Shown here: piece after piece, positions 52,720-61,662 of the stretch
Position numbering within the stretch: position 1 is the first letter of the stretch
Layout: every line of letters begins with the position of its first letter
Source: Venatoribacter pacificus
Lineage (GTDB): Bacteria > Pseudomonadota > Gammaproteobacteria > Pseudomonadales > Oceanobacteraceae
NCBI RefSeq assembly: GCF_025318105.1
Contig: NZ_JAOANI010000031.1
Span: 1 to 64,000 of the forward strand
Length of the DNA stretch: 64,000 nt
Direction of reading: 5' to 3'
Notes under the pieces: model-generated
What the model was told of the DNA's origin: nothing
Seen by the model: the letters and a program-made list of their open reading frames with translations, nothing else
Database searches by the model: none
Position numbers and translations under genes: made by a program

Positions 52720-53868
52720 TTACCCCGCACTTAATGCAGTGGCGTCAGCGTCATCTTCAGGCGCTTGCGGCTGGGCACTGATTTCGGTGTCCTGGCTGTC
52801 CTGCAGATACACGGGTTCAACCTGCTGCCCGTATTCAACAAAGCCCTGACCGACGGTGATGATGTTGGCTTCAGAGCCCAGACCGTAAACCCAGATGCCT
52901 TTGTTATCGGCTTTCAGCAGGTTAACGCCGCGGAATACCACGCGGTTTTGCTCATCAATGCCTTTCAGCCCCAGCTGGCCTTCATCATCCAGAATCAGCA
53001 ATGCCGGAGAGATAAAGTAGGCGTAGGTTGCTGGCTGCGGAATATGCAGCTTGGCGGTCAGGCCGCTGGTCATGCTGCCGCCCGGATTACGGATTTCCAG
53101 CTCCAGCGGAAAGGTACGGGTTTTGGCATCGGCTTCGGCGGCAATAAAACGCACGCGGCCGTCGACGCGGTCACCATTGACCAGTTCAGCATAACCGCTG
53201 TCGCCGATGTTGATGTCGGCGGCATCGCGCTCTGACGCCTGGCCTTTGATCAGGTAAGGCGTGAAATCGAGAATGGTCAGCAGTGGTGAGCTGTCTTTAA
53301 CAAAATCACCAATTTCCACCATGCGCTGATCCACAATGCCGGCGAAGGGCGCACGGATTTTGCTGGCATCCAGCTGAATGCGGGCGTTGGTGAGTTCGGC
53401 TTCGGCGTTGGCCAATACGGTGGCGGCCTGTGCCAGCTGCGATTCGTTGGCCAGTCCGCGCTCACTCAGTTGGCGCGCACTGCGGGCTTCCAGCTGGCGT
53501 TGTTTCAGATTAGCTTCTGCCTGTTTTACCCGTGCCGGCCAGTCGCGGGCATCAAGCTCCAGCAGCAGTTCACCTTTTTTAACCGCGGCACCCTTGTCTT
53601 TGTGAATGGCGATGACCTTGCCGCGGATTTCGGATTTCAGTTCTACCCGGCGGTTGGCGGCGGTATGGGCAGAAATGGTGATGTCGCGGTTAACCAGCTC
53701 ACCTTTCATGCGCTCTACCTGTACCCGCGTTAAACCGCTGTCCATAACCAATGGACGTGGGTTGGTAAAGTCAGGGGTGTCAGAGAACGCGCCGGCTCCC
53801 ATCCAGATCAGCAGGGCAAGGGCGATGACCAGGGCGGCAATGTGTCCCTGATTCAGATGTATTGTCAT
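52720..53868 (-). CDS. RND efflux periplasmic adaptor (membrane fusion protein)
   Basis: A 382-residue adaptor: N-terminal membrane anchor (~8-26), lipoyl-like domain (VELKSEIRGKVIAIHKDKGA, then AVKKGELLLELD), helical hairpin (~115-175, QRQLEARSARQLSERGLANE), returning lipoyl half (ASKIRAPFAGIVDQRMVEIGDF) and a beta-barrel. It joins the permease at 49567 to an outer-membrane channel. It is the first gene of the two-gene operon; divergent to uup. An imperfect AGACTGTCT palindrome (53973-53981) in the intergenic region may be a repressor site. Confidence 0.92.
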   Translation of the reverse strand: MTIHLNQGHIAALVIALALLIWMGAGAFSDTPDFTNPRPLVMDSGLTRVQVERMKGELVNRDITISAHTAANRRVELKSEIRGKVIAIHKDKGAAVKKGELLLELDARDWPARVKQAEANLKQRQLEARSARQLSERGLANESQLAQAATVLANAEAELTNARIQLDASKIRAPFAGIVDQRMVEIGDFVKDSSPLLTILDFTPYLIKGQASERDAADINIGDSGYAELVNGDRVDGRVRFIAAEADAKTRTFPLELEIRNPGGSMTSGLTAKLHIPQPATYAYFISPALLILDDEGQLGLKGIDEQNRVVFRGVNLLKADNKGIWVYGLGSEANIITVGQGFVEYGQQVEPVYLQDSQDTEISAQPQAPEDDADATALSAG

Positions 53869-54103
53869 TATTATGTACCGGTTATGAGAACGAAATGCGC
53901 AAAAGGCAACGGAGCTGTTTAACGGTTGCCGCCAGCAGATGCAATAGCCTTGTTTGCAAACCCATTTAAAACAGACTGTCTTTTATTTGAGACAAATGTT
54001 TGCTTTTCGCTCAGAGAACACGTTGCGCACGGGTAGTTCGCGCGTGTCAGGCGCTTCCTCTGTATACTGTCGGCCTTTTCACCGGCGGTAAGGTTAAGGC
54101 TCC

Positions 54104-56008
54104 ATGGTATTAGTGCGTTTGAAACAGGCTGAGCTGGCGTTTGGCGATCATGTTCTGCTCGATAAAGTCGATCTTGATATCCAGAGCGGCGAGCGTCTGT
54201 GTGTGGTTGGCCGCAATGGCGAAGGTAAGTCGACGCTGCTGAAGATTCTTAACCGTCAGGTGCAGACCGACGATGGCCGGGTGGAATACCGCGATATGCT
54301 GCGCATCAGCGCTTTGCAGCAGGAATTGCCGCAGACCACGCATACGCCGGTTTACGATGTGATTGCCGAAGGTCTGGGCGATGTCGGTCAGGCGATCGCC
54401 CAGTATCATGACGAAAGCGCTAAAGGCGCTGACGCCGATCTGAAAAAACTTGAGCAGCTGCAGACCCGCATCGAAGCCGCTGACGGTTGGCGCTGGCAGC
54501 AGAAAGTGGAATCCATTATCCAGAAACTGAACCTGCCGGGTGAGGCGATGTTTTCAGAGTTGTCCGGTGGCTGGCAGCGCCGGGTGATGCTGGCACGGGC
54601 CTTAGTAGTGGAGCCCGATCTGCTGATTCTCGATGAGCCAACCAACCATATGGACGTTGCCACCATCGAATGGCTGGAAGAACAGCTCAAGCAATTTAAC
54701 GGCGCGCTGGTATTTATCAGCCACGACCGGGCATTTGTGCAAAATCTGGCGACCCGTATTGTCGAGCTCGACCGCGGCAATCTGTATCAGTGGCAGGGCG
54801 ATTATCTGAGCTTTGTCGAATACCGCGAAAAACGTCTGGAAGACGAAGCCACTCAGAATGCTTTGTTTGATAAGCGCCTGAGTGAAGAAGAAAAGTGGAT
54901 TCGCCAGGGCGTTAAAGCCCGCCGCACACGTAACGAAGGCCGGGTTGAACGGTTAAAAGAAATGCGTAAAGAGCGCGTTTCACGTCGTGAAGTGCAGGGC
55001 AGCGCCAATATCAGCATGAATGCCGCTGAATCCTCCGGTCGGCAGGTATTTGAAATTGAACATCTGACCTACGCCTGGAAAGACGTAATGCAGGTGAATG
55101 ATTTCTCCACAACGGTTATGCGTGGCGACCGCATTGGTCTCATCGGTCCGAACGGGGTTGGCAAAAGTACGTTGCTGAAACTGTTGCTGGGCAAAATGCA
55201 GCCGCAGGCAGGCAGCATTAAAGTCGGCACCAAACTCGAAGTGGCTTATTTTGATCAGGCCCGTCATCAGCTGGATGAGGAAAAATCCATCGCTGATAAC
55301 GTTGCCGATGGTAAAGATCAGGTCGAGGTGAACGGCCAGAGCCGCCATATCATTGGCTATCTGGGCGATTTCCTGTTTGCTCCGGCGCGCGCCCGTACGC
55401 CGGTGAAAGCACTGTCCGGTGGTGAGCGTAACCGCGTATTGTTGGCCAAGTTATTCCTGAAACCCTGCAACCTGCTGGTGATGGATGAGCCGACCAACGA
55501 TCTGGACGTTGAAACGCTGGAGCTGCTGGAAGAACGTTTGATGGAATACAAGGCGACGTTACTGCTGGTCAGTCACGACCGTGCCTTTATTGATAACGTG
55601 GTTACGCAGCTGTGGGTGTTCGGTGAAAACGGCGTGATCGACGAGCAGGTCGGTGGTTACTCCGATTGGCAGGAGCGCATGAAAGCCCGCGCTCAGGCTC
55701 CTCAGGCAGCCTCTCAGACAAACGCCGGCGGAGCGGCCAAAAGCGTACAGCAAAGTGCTGCTGTGACCCCGGCCGAACCTAAGAAAAAACTGTCATACAA
55801 ATTACAGCGTGAGCTGGATGCCTTGCCGGAAAAAATCGCCAAAGCCGAGGCGAAACGCGATGTTTTGGCGGCACAAACTGCCGACGCCAATTTCTACAAT
55901 GGCGATGCTGAGCAGATACAGGCCGTTCTGGCGCAGCTGGCCGAGGCTGAAGGTGCGGTTGAAGCGCTGGAAGAACGCTGGCTGGAGCTGGAGGACATGG
56001 CATCATGA
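54104..56008 (+). CDS. uup: ABC-F family ATP-binding protein Uup
   Basis: A 634-residue soluble protein with two ABC domains: Walker A GRNGEGKSTLL (~37) with LSGGWQRRVMLARAL and LILDEPTNHMD; second Walker A GPNGVGKSTLL (~349) with LSGGERNRVLLAKLF and LVMDEPTNDLD. No membrane helices. The C-terminal coiled coil (~560-634, KLSYKLQRELDALPEKIAKA) is typical of Uup. ABC-F proteins act on ribosomes or DNA; Uup is linked to precise transposon excision and ribosome function. The next gene overlaps its stop (ATGA). Confidence 0.93.
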   Translation: MVLVRLKQAELAFGDHVLLDKVDLDIQSGERLCVVGRNGEGKSTLLKILNRQVQTDDGRVEYRDMLRISALQQELPQTTHTPVYDVIAEGLGDVGQAIAQYHDESAKGADADLKKLEQLQTRIEAADGWRWQQKVESIIQKLNLPGEAMFSELSGGWQRRVMLARALVVEPDLLILDEPTNHMDVATIEWLEEQLKQFNGALVFISHDRAFVQNLATRIVELDRGNLYQWQGDYLSFVEYREKRLEDEATQNALFDKRLSEEEKWIRQGVKARRTRNEGRVERLKEMRKERVSRREVQGSANISMNAAESSGRQVFEIEHLTYAWKDVMQVNDFSTTVMRGDRIGLIGPNGVGKSTLLKLLLGKMQPQAGSIKVGTKLEVAYFDQARHQLDEEKSIADNVADGKDQVEVNGQSRHIIGYLGDFLFAPARARTPVKALSGGERNRVLLAKLFLKPCNLLVMDEPTNDLDVETLELLEERLMEYKATLLLVSHDRAFIDNVVTQLWVFGENGVIDEQVGGYSDWQERMKARAQAPQAASQTNAGGAAKSVQQSAAVTPAEPKKKLSYKLQRELDALPEKIAKAEAKRDVLAAQTADANFYNGDAEQIQAVLAQLAEAEGAVEALEERWLELEDMAS

Positions 56009-56475
56009 TCTGGTTGATTGTTGTTGCCGTGACCCTGTCACTGGTTGGATCAATCATCTGGCTTAAACCCAGCCCCCGCGACACACGCCTGGCGGCGTTG
56101 CGCTTCGATGCCATTCGTAATGGCCTGCAGGTGCGCAGCTTCACCTTCAAACCGGACTCTGCCAAAACCGGTGTCCGCGATGATATTCCCGGCACCAGTT
56201 ACACCTTGCTGCACCGTGGTAAGCAGCAGGGGGGAGACCTTAAATTCCGCGTGGTTGGTCAGGCCGGCTGGGATAATGACGGCTTGCCCGCAGGGCTCAG
56301 CTGGCATAATCAGGGCAGTGCGGCTGATGCCGAACTGCTCAGCCGTATGCTGCCGCAATTGCAGGATGATCTGCTGATGCTGGAAGTGTACGAAAATCGC
56401 GTGACACTGATGGCGGCTGAAAACAAAACGGCCAGCGCTGCAGCCTATCAGCATTTTATGGAAGCGTTTTTTTAA
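56005..56475 (+). CDS. small membrane-anchored protein of unknown function
   Basis: A 156-residue protein with an N-terminal helix (MIWLIVVAVTLSLVGSIIWL) followed by a soluble domain with DTRLAALRFDAIRNGLQVRS and DDLLMLEVYENRVTLMAAEN. The ATGA overlap with uup indicates coupling. I do not recognise the family. REP-like repeats begin just after it. Confidence 0.75.
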   Translation: MIWLIVVAVTLSLVGSIIWLKPSPRDTRLAALRFDAIRNGLQVRSFTFKPDSAKTGVRDDIPGTSYTLLHRGKQQGGDLKFRVVGQAGWDNDGLPAGLSWHNQGSAADAELLSRMLPQLQDDLLMLEVYENRVTLMAAENKTASAAAYQHFMEAFF

Positions 56476-56505
56476 GCGCTTCGGCACAATAAAAAGCCCG
56501 CATAC

Positions 56506-56697
56506 CTGGCTCCCACGCTCTGCGTGGCAGCCTTTGTCGTTACGTTGCATTCCCACGCGGAGCGTGGGAACGAGAAAAAGCTGCATCTGTGGGAACGGCT
56601 TTCAGCCGTGATAGGGGTTGTATCTGGCTCCCACGCTCTGCGTGGTAGTCTTTAACGGTACCGTTGCATTCCCACGCGAAGCGTGTGAGCGAGAAAC
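56506..56697. repeat. cluster of REP-like extragenic palindromes
   Basis: Two copies of a ~72-bp unit beginning CTGGCTCCCACGCTCTGCGT and ending near GTGGGAACGAGAAA (56506-56577, and 56624-56697 with changes). Each contains paired TCCCACGC/GCGTGGGA arms. Between them lies a different REP family member, GTGGGAACGGCTTTCAGCCG (56589-56612), the same type as at 175-200. No coding signal is seen. Confidence 0.85.
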
Positions 56698-56726
56698 ATA
56701 TGGCGTGTAGCCGCTATCGGCAACGC

Positions 56727-57518
56727 TTACTGGAACATCGATTCCAGCTCTTCCAGATGCTCAATGATGCGGTCGTTATAGCTGACGACCAGGAATGGCA
56801 CCGTGTTTTCGTTGTAGTTCTTGATGCGCTCTTCCATAAAGCGCCATTTGCTCTTCACGCTGCTCATCAGAATTTCTGTTTTTTGCGCTTTGACCATACC
56901 TTCCAGTTCAGTCAGTTGCTGTTGAAAGTCTTCCGCCATTTCGGTCAGGGTACGGGAGTAGCTGCCCATAAATACCTGACCCAGGTTGGTGGTGCCGCGG
57001 GCGGCATACTGGGAAGTGATTTCTTCCATTAACAGCGCCAGGTCGCGGGCTTTTTGCACGATAGGGCTGGGTTTGATGCCACTGCTTTGTTCCAGCTGGG
57101 TGTAAGCGGCTGACGCTTTATTAACGATCTCAGAGCTTTTACGGCCCATTTCGTCAACCAGGCGGACATTGGGGTATCCCTGCTTCAGCATGTCGTTACG
57201 GTTGATCATCATCAGCTCAGACAGTTTTTTCCAGTCAGCATCAATGCTGGCAATGCTTTCACCCATATTGTTAATAGAGGCAAGCTGACGTGCGCTGGTC
57301 AGGCTGTCATTGAAATTCTTCATGCTCTGATCAATGCGGCGCTCGTATTTACTGTCCGCATCTAAGCCAGAAAACATATAAAAGTTGGTGACGGCATTGG
57401 TTGCGGCAAGGCGCATGTGTTGCAGGTCAGTCAGTAATTGCTGTGGGGTCGCCAGTGCGGCCTGGCTCAGTAACAGCAGAACCACCAGTCGTGCGGTGTT
57501 GAGGGCTAGACGCATCAT
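56727..57518 (-). CDS. secreted all-helical protein of unknown function
   Basis: A 263-residue protein with a signal peptide (1-23, ends QAALATPQQ). The mature part is almost entirely helical with Met/Gln/Ser-rich heptads (ATNAVTNFYMFSGLDADSKY and QLASINNMGESIASIDADWK). The pattern recalls the periplasmic sensor domains of PilJ/NarX-type receptors, but there is no membrane segment or signalling domain. It is monocistronic; a perfect AAAGAAT-CAC-ATTCTTT palindrome lies 34 nt upstream. Confidence 0.75.
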   Translation of the reverse strand: MMRLALNTARLVVLLLLSQAALATPQQLLTDLQHMRLAATNAVTNFYMFSGLDADSKYERRIDQSMKNFNDSLTSARQLASINNMGESIASIDADWKKLSELMMINRNDMLKQGYPNVRLVDEMGRKSSEIVNKASAAYTQLEQSSGIKPSPIVQKARDLALLMEEITSQYAARGTTNLGQVFMGSYSRTLTEMAEDFQQQLTELEGMVKAQKTEILMSSVKSKWRFMEERIKNYNENTVPFLVVSYNDRIIEHLEELESMFQ

Positions 57519-57551
57519 GTTTTCTTCTTTTTGTTTTATATAGTTGTCGTA

Positions 57552-57568
57552 AAAGAATCACATTCTTT
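57552..57568 (-). promoter_or_regulatory. palindromic operator candidate
   Basis: AAAGAAT-CAC-ATTCTTT, a perfect 7-3-7 inverted repeat, 34-50 nt before the start of the secreted helical protein gene on the minus strand. Confidence 0.45.
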
Positions 57569-57851
57569 CCTCAGGCAGTGTATGAGATAGGTCATTTTAT
57601 CCCTATAGGACATTACAAACTGTAACAAAAATGAACAAAAAGTAGCTTAGTCCGTTATTGTCGTGTTCTGTCTCGTGCCTTTTTCCGGGTTGGGCGATCC
57701 CTGTTGTGAATAACGTAATAGTTGTCGAATCGTTACCTGTCTGGTGACCGGCTTTCAACACGAATGACTCTTTACCTGCTAGAATGGCGCCGTTCAGGAT
57801 CGTGGTTTGTGCAGAAACTAATCAGCATGGCCGTCAATTCCTGCTTCTCTA

Positions 57852-57880
57852 TTGACTTTCAAACCGCTTTCCCCGAATGT
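57852..57880 (+). promoter_or_regulatory. fadB: possible fadB promoter
   Basis: TTGACT, a 17-nt spacer and GAATGT resemble -35 and -10 boxes, with a weak -10. Transcription would start near 57887, at the edge of the palindrome at 57893. Confidence 0.3.
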
Positions 57881-57892
57881 GTGCCACTCAGA

Positions 57893-57910
57893 TTCAAACG
57901 CTCGTATGAA
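57893..57910 (+). promoter_or_regulatory. PsrA/FadR-like operator before fadB
   Basis: TTCAAACGCTCGTATGAA is palindromic except for its centre and one pair. It fits the PsrA-type consensus CAAAC-N2-4-GTTTG with one change. It lies 108-125 nt before fadB, where a fatty-acid-responsive TetR repressor would block transcription. Confidence 0.5.
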
Positions 57911-58017
57911 TTGTTCGTTTTGTGAACATCATCGTGCGTTGTTTCACCAACAGGCAGAATGCTGATCCGCCTCCGGGCAGACCAGTCAATAGCTAACCAC
58001 CATGTGGAGATCAGTTG

Positions 58018-60165
58018 ATGATTTACGAAGGTAAAGCCATCACGGTAAATTTGATCGAAGACGGCATCGCCGAATTGAAATTCGATCTGCAAGGCGACTC
58101 TGTTAACAAGTTTAACCGCGTTACTTTGGAAGACCTGAAGGCAGCAGTTGAAGCGATTCAAGGCAACAGCGACGTTAAAGGCGTTTTAGTTACATCTGGT
58201 AAAGACGTATTTATCGTCGGCGCGGATATCACCGAATTTGGTGAAGCCTTCAAACAAAGCGAAGAAGAAATCGTGGCCTGGGGCCTCGAAGCCAACAAAA
58301 TCTTCTGCGCTATCGAAGACCTTTCCGTTCCTACCCTGACCGCTATTAATGGCATCGCTCTGGGTGGCGGCTTCGAAATGTGTCTGTCTACCGACCTGCG
58401 TGTTATGTCTGACAAGGCCAAAGTCGGTCTGCCAGAAGTTAAACTGGGTCTGATGCCTGGTTTCGGCGGTACTGTCCGTCTGCCACGTGTGATCGGTGCT
58501 GACAATGCGATCGAATGGATCTGCATGGGCGCTGAGAACAAGCCTGAGAAAGCACTGAAAGACGGCGCTGTTGATGCCGTTGTTGCTGCTGACAAACTGA
58601 AAGACCAGTCTGTTGCCATGCTGAAAGCCGCCATCGCTGGCGAAATCAACTGGCAGGCCCGTCGTGAAGAAAAAACTTCCAAGCTGAAGCTGAACACGAT
58701 GGAGCAGATGATGGTTTTCGAAACCGCTAAAGGTTTCGTTGCGGGTCAGACCAAAGGTCACTACCCAGCACCAATCGTTGCCATCAAATCCATGCAGAAA
58801 GCGGCCAACATGGGTCGTGATAAAGCACTGGAAGTGGAAGCCAAAGGCTTTGCACAACTGGCAAAAACGTCTGAAAGCAACGCTCTGATCGGTCTGTTCA
58901 TGAACGACCAGTTGCTGAAGAAAAAAGCGAAAGAATTCGACAAGGCTGCTAAGCCGACCAACAAAGCAGCCGTTCTGGGTGCTGGCATCATGGGTGGCGG
59001 TATCGCTTTCCAATCGGCGCTGAAAGGCACTCCGATCATGATGAAAGATATCGCTGAAGCCGGTATCGAGTTGGGTCTGAACGAAGCGAACAAGCTGCTG
59101 GCCAAGCGCGTTGAGCGCAAGAAAATGAAGCCATTGGCAATGGGTGAAACCCTGAACCGTATTCGTCCTACTCTGTCTTACGCTGAATTCGGCGATGTAG
59201 ACACCGTGGTTGAAGCGGTTGTTGAAAACCCTAAAGTTAAGAAAATGGTTCTGGCTGAGCTGGAAGACAAGGTTCGCGAAGATGCGATCATCACGTCTAA
59301 CACTTCTACCATTTCTATCGACCTGCTGGCTGCTGACCTGAAGCGTCCAGAAAACTTCCTGGGTATGCACTTCTTTAACCCTGTGCACATGATGCCACTG
59401 GTTGAAGTTATCCGTGGTGCCAAGACTTCTCCTGAAGCTGTGGCCACTGTGGTTGCTTACGCCAAGAAAATGGGTAAAACCCCAATCGTTGTAAACGATT
59501 GCCCGGGCTTCCTGGTTAACCGTGTACTGTTCCCTTACTTCGCTGGTTTTGCGGGCCTGGTTCGCGACGGTGCTGACTTCCAGAAAGTCGACAAAGTGAT
59601 GGAGAAATTCGGTTTCCCAATGGGTCCTGCCTACCTGCTGGACGTTGTTGGTATCGATACCGGTGTTCACGCCAACGAAGTGATGGCGGAAGGCTTCCCG
59701 GATCGTATGAAGGCTGACTTCAAAACCTCTATGGAAGTGATGTTCGAAAACGAGCGTTACGGCCAGAAGAACGGTAAAGGTTTCTACGTTTACGAAACCG
59801 ATAAGAAAGGCAAGCCGAAGAAAGTTGTTGACCAGGCCACTTACGACCTGATCAAGCCAGTGGTTGCTGAAGCGAAAGACTTCGAAGCTGAAGACATCAT
59901 CGCACGCTGCATGATCCCAATGTGCATCGAGATCGCCCGCTGTCTGGAAGAAGGTATCGTTGATACTCCGGCTGAAGCCGATATGGGTCTGATCTTCGGT
60001 ATTGGTTTCCCTCCATTCCGTGGTGGTGCGTGCCGTTACATGGATGCCGTTGGTATGGCTGAATTTGTTGCTCTGTGCGACAAGTACGCCGATCTGGGCA
60101 ATCTGTACAAACCAACCGCTCGTATGCGTGAAATGGCTGCGAACGGCGAAAGCTACTTCGGTTAA
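58018..60165 (+). CDS. fadB: fatty acid oxidation complex alpha subunit FadB
   Basis: A 715-residue bifunctional enzyme of beta-oxidation. The N-terminal enoyl-CoA hydratase/isomerase domain shows VFIVGADITEF, INGIALGGGFEMCLSTDLRV and PEVKLGLMPGFGGTVRLPRVIG. The 3-hydroxyacyl-CoA dehydrogenase domain starts at AAVLGAGIMGGGIAF (NAD site, about 320) and continues with NTSTISIDLLA, NFLGMHFFNPVHMMPLVEVI and CPGFLVNRVLFPY. GGAGA precedes ATG 58018; a TTG at 58015 is not used. It is followed by fadA, with which it forms the alpha2beta2 complex. Codons are biased to GGT, CGT and CTG, suggesting high expression. Confidence 0.96.
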   Translation: MIYEGKAITVNLIEDGIAELKFDLQGDSVNKFNRVTLEDLKAAVEAIQGNSDVKGVLVTSGKDVFIVGADITEFGEAFKQSEEEIVAWGLEANKIFCAIEDLSVPTLTAINGIALGGGFEMCLSTDLRVMSDKAKVGLPEVKLGLMPGFGGTVRLPRVIGADNAIEWICMGAENKPEKALKDGAVDAVVAADKLKDQSVAMLKAAIAGEINWQARREEKTSKLKLNTMEQMMVFETAKGFVAGQTKGHYPAPIVAIKSMQKAANMGRDKALEVEAKGFAQLAKTSESNALIGLFMNDQLLKKKAKEFDKAAKPTNKAAVLGAGIMGGGIAFQSALKGTPIMMKDIAEAGIELGLNEANKLLAKRVERKKMKPLAMGETLNRIRPTLSYAEFGDVDTVVEAVVENPKVKKMVLAELEDKVREDAIITSNTSTISIDLLAADLKRPENFLGMHFFNPVHMMPLVEVIRGAKTSPEAVATVVAYAKKMGKTPIVVNDCPGFLVNRVLFPYFAGFAGLVRDGADFQKVDKVMEKFGFPMGPAYLLDVVGIDTGVHANEVMAEGFPDRMKADFKTSMEVMFENERYGQKNGKGFYVYETDKKGKPKKVVDQATYDLIKPVVAEAKDFEAEDIIARCMIPMCIEIARCLEEGIVDTPAEADMGLIFGIGFPPFRGGACRYMDAVGMAEFVALCDKYADLGNLYKPTARMREMAANGESYFG

Positions 60166-60189
60166 TAGGCGCACTAGGAGATTTAAACC

Positions 60190-61365
60190 ATGTCTTACAA
60201 TCCAAAAGACGTCGTTGTTGTAGATGCAGTGCGCTCACCTATGGGTCGTTCCAAAGGTGGCGTATTCCGCAACGTACGTGCGGAAACCATTTCTGCAAAT
60301 CTGATCAACGCATTGTTCGAACGTAACCCGGGCGTTAATCCTGCTCTGGTTGAAGACGTTATCTGGGGCTGTGTAAACCAGACTCTGGAGCAGGGCTTCA
60401 ACGTTGCACGTCAGATCGGTCTGCTGACTGTTGTGCCTAAAGAAGCGGGCGCTCAGACGGTTAACCGTCTGTGTGGTTCTGCAATGTCTGCTATCCACAC
60501 GGCGGCTCAGGCTATTCAGACCGGTAACGGCGATGTATTCGTTGTTGGTGGTGTTGAACACATGGGTCACGTGAACATGCAGCACGGTTTTGACCACAAC
60601 CCTGAGTCTTCAAAGCACTTCGCTAAAGCTTCCAACATGATGGGTCTGACTGCGGAAATGCTGGGCAAAATGCACGGTATTACCCGTCAGCAGCAGGATG
60701 AGTTCGCCGCGCGTTCTCACCGTCTGGCTCACAAAGCGACTCTGGAAGGCAAGTTCAAGAACGAAATCGTTCCGATGTACGGCCACGATGCTGAAGGCAA
60801 ACAGATTCTGGTAACCGAAGACGAAACTATCCGTCCGGAAACCACTGTTGAAAGCCTGGGTAACCTGCGTCCTGCTTTCGATCCTAAGAGCGGTACCGTA
60901 ACTGCCGGTACTTCTTCTCAGATCACCGATGGTGCATCAGCCATGCTGCTGATGAGCTACGAGAAAGCGATGGAGCTGGGCCTCAAGCCACGTGCCCGTA
61001 TCGTTGGTATGGCGGTTGCCGGTGTTGATGCAGCGATCATGGGTTACGGCCCGGTTCCTGCAACCAAGAAAGCACTGAAGCGTGCTGGCCTGGAAACCAC
61101 CGATATCGATTACTGGGAGCTGAACGAAGCTTTCGGTGCTCAGTCTCTGCCTTGCATCAAGGATCTGAAACTGACCGAAATCGCTGACAGCCGCATCAAC
61201 ATTCATGGCGGTGCCATCGCTCTGGGTCACCCACTGGGTTGTTCCGGTGCGCGTATTTCTACCACTCTGATCAACGTGCTTGAGCAGGAAGGTGGTAAGT
61301 ACGGTGTGTCGACCATGTGTATTGGTCTGGGTCAGGGTATCGCGACCGTTTGGGAACGTATGTAA
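60190..61365 (+). CDS. fadA: 3-ketoacyl-CoA thiolase FadA
   Basis: A 391-residue thiolase, the beta subunit of the complex, cleaving 3-ketoacyl-CoA to acetyl-CoA. The nucleophilic Cys is in VNRLCGSAMSAIH (Cys95), followed by NIHGGAIALGHPLGCSGARI with the active His, and the second Cys in STMCIGLGQGIATVWERM near the C-terminus. AGGAG lies before the ATG. It starts 24 nt after fadB, so the two are one operon, ended by two terminator hairpins. Confidence 0.97.
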   Translation: MSYNPKDVVVVDAVRSPMGRSKGGVFRNVRAETISANLINALFERNPGVNPALVEDVIWGCVNQTLEQGFNVARQIGLLTVVPKEAGAQTVNRLCGSAMSAIHTAAQAIQTGNGDVFVVGGVEHMGHVNMQHGFDHNPESSKHFAKASNMMGLTAEMLGKMHGITRQQQDEFAARSHRLAHKATLEGKFKNEIVPMYGHDAEGKQILVTEDETIRPETTVESLGNLRPAFDPKSGTVTAGTSSQITDGASAMLLMSYEKAMELGLKPRARIVGMAVAGVDAAIMGYGPVPATKKALKRAGLETTDIDYWELNEAFGAQSLPCIKDLKLTEIADSRINIHGGAIALGHPLGCSGARISTTLINVLEQEGGKYGVSTMCIGLGQGIATVWERM

Positions 61366-61387
61366 GTCTGACTTACTGATCCTGCGA

Positions 61388-61410
61388 GCGGCATTCTTTA
61401 TGAATGCCGC
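61388..61410 (+). terminator. hairpin after fadA
   Basis: GCGGCATTC-TTTAT-GAATGCCGC, a perfect 9-bp stem 23 nt after the fadA stop. It has no T tract of its own and acts together with the next hairpin. Confidence 0.65.
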
Positions 61411-61416
61411 CAGCTG

Positions 61417-61443
61417 AAAAAACCGGCTTCTGCCGGTTTTTTT
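61417..61443 (+). terminator. intrinsic terminator after fadA
   Basis: AAAAAACCGGC-TTCT-GCCGGTTTTTTT hairpin. Marks the right border of the housekeeping-like DNA before the AT-rich genes. Confidence 0.9.
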
Positions 61444-61662
61444 GTGAGCGGAATTTGGCGAGGCTATTAGAAGAATTACCGCCACCTTAGAACAGTAAAG
61501 TTAAACAGAAAGCATCTGTTTGCCTATGTATACGCATTATTTAAGTAATAAGCTGTTCAATGTTAGCTATATGTATTGTTGTCAAAATTTCTGGATATGT
61601 TTATCCAATGTGAAGATAATAAATGTCTTTTCATTCTAATGGTAAGTAATATTTGGGGCGAA

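Larger units (their letters stand above)
57519..58017. other. divergent intergenic region before fadB
   Basis: About 500 bp with no supported gene. It holds the palindrome at 57552-57568 for the minus-strand gene, and a promoter and palindromic operator candidate for fadB, listed separately. Confidence 0.5.

Noticed and set aside
53973..53981. AGACTGTCT palindrome as a firm TetR operator
   Set aside because: Only 4-1-4 and without an adjacent regulator gene; mentioned with the adaptor gene but not listed as a feature.
58186..60174. 662-codon ORF opposite fadB
   Set aside because: It exists because fadB codon bias avoids stop codons on the other strand; no ribosome site, no recognisable protein, and fadB is certain.
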